A stretch of DNA of 5,878 bases from Mageeibacillus sp. UBA3708 (GTDB taxonomy: Bacteria > Bacillota > Clostridia > Saccharofermentanales > Saccharofermentanaceae). The translations under genes were made by a program, and so were the position numbers. The stretch spans positions 1 to 5,878 of the forward strand of contig DFIB01000158.1 in assembly GCA_002371375.1 (NCBI GenBank), written 5' to 3'. This document shows positions 5,439 to 5,878 of the stretch, in pieces (position 1 is the first letter of the stretch; the number at the start of each line of letters is the position of its first letter). A model generated the notes under the pieces. That model ran no database searches. It was not told the DNA's origin and saw only the letters and a list, made by a program, of their open reading frames with translations.

Positions 5439-5878
5439 ATGTCAGACAGAAGGAAGAATAAAACATTAAGAGTTCTCATCATTGTGGGCGTAATACTTGC
5501 CGTGATAATCGGCGGTGTAGTTTTGCTTGCCAGAAAGTTCAGAGACATAGCCAGACAGATGATGATGCCGTCACAGGCGGTCGTTACGGTCGGATCGATA
5601 TCCAAGAAGGTTGACGGAGCCGGCAACATAACAGTCGCGGACTCGATCGAGCTTAAGATACCCTCGGAGATAACGATCGGTGAGAAGCTGGCCAAGGCCG
5701 GTGACACAGTCCACAAGGGAGATATTGTTGCAACAGTCAACAAAGATTCTGTCACAAGTGCGATAGTAAAGCTCCAGAATGAACTCGATCAGGTCAAGCA
5801 GTCCCTGAAGAATAAGAAGAAGGACAAGCTGACCGACTTCCAGATCGAAGAACTCGAGACGCGTAAGACATCGCTGGA
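5439..5878 (+). CDS. Membrane-fusion (HlyD/YknX-like) efflux adaptor, N-terminal part
   Basis: The 146 visible codons encode a basic N-terminus (MSDRRKNK), one membrane anchor (about residues 10-31), then a region that begins the periplasmic-adaptor fold. The pattern VGSISKKVDGAGNITVADSI followed by GEKLAKAGDTVHKGDIVATV is the typical first half of the split biotinyl-lipoyl-like domain. A lysine- and glutamine-rich stretch from about residue 105 (KLQNELDQVKQSLKNKKK) starts the coiled-coil hairpin, and the frame is still open at the right edge. In Gram-positive bacteria such proteins work with an ABC ATPase and a MacB-like permease to export peptides or drugs; these would be expected just outside the window. 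The start ATG has GTGGGGT (5424-5430) and AAGGGA (5431-5436) upstream. The former has the better spacing. Confidence 0.75.
   Translation, partial: MSDRRKNKTLRVLIIVGVILAVIIGGVVLLARKFRDIARQMMMPSQAVVTVGSISKKVDGAGNITVADSIELKIPSEITIGEKLAKAGDTVHKGDIVATVNKDSVTSAIVKLQNELDQVKQSLKNKKKDKLTDFQIEELETRKTSL

Noticed and set aside
5357..5755. Minus-strand open frame of 132 codons
   Set aside because: Antisense shadow of the efflux-adaptor gene, which has a membrane anchor and lipoyl-like pattern.

Overview
The window looks like chromosomal DNA of a low-to-mid GC Gram-positive Clostridia-type bacterium (Lachnospiraceae or Ruminococcaceae-like; this is inference from gene content and style, not from a marker gene). 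Pointers are a choline/glucan-binding-type cell-wall repeat protein with a Gram-positive signal peptide, an EExxxR-type CPBP membrane protease, a two-zinc-ribbon membrane protein of a kind common in Firmicutes, strong AGGAGG-type ribosome binding sites and TATAAT promoters. All convincing genes are on the + strand.

Left part (1-1450) is a gene-poor, decayed accessory stretch. Positions 1-769 carry no recognisable gene. They hold two copies of a ~70-bp intergenic repeat (12-81 and 571-640, 62 of 70 bases identical), strong palindromes attached to these copies, and a 20-bp-stem inverted repeat (288-342) with a competing internal hairpin. A 26-bp core of the repeat recurs at 2345-2370. Next come two genes that each carry an apparent one-base deletion: a GNAT acetyltransferase (770-1206) and a small signal-peptide-bearing secreted protein (1269-1447). 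Both losses fit a shortened homopolymer (GG to G, AAAA to AAA), so sequencing or assembly error competes with true pseudogene decay.

Middle part (1450-2300): an intact 236-residue secreted protein made only of aromatic/glycine cell-wall-binding repeats, with its own promoter and ribosome binding site, followed by a strong imperfect hairpin.

Right part (2390-5878) is dense and well ordered. An extended -10 promoter precedes a PhoU/DUF47-like helical protein. One base after its stop comes a 435-residue protein with two N-terminal zinc ribbons and two C-terminal membrane segments, then 36 bases later a CPBP-family intramembrane protease. These three look like one transcription unit. After an 86-base gap begins a membrane-anchored periplasmic-adaptor (HlyD/YknX-like) protein that runs off the right edge and probably starts a macrolide-exporter-like efflux operon.

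I see no CRISPR array, no phage or conjugation module, no tRNA or rRNA, and no intact transposase. The least-explained items are the structured repeat family with its palindromes, the switch-like hairpin at 288-342, and the PhoU-like / zinc-ribbon / CPBP gene set.
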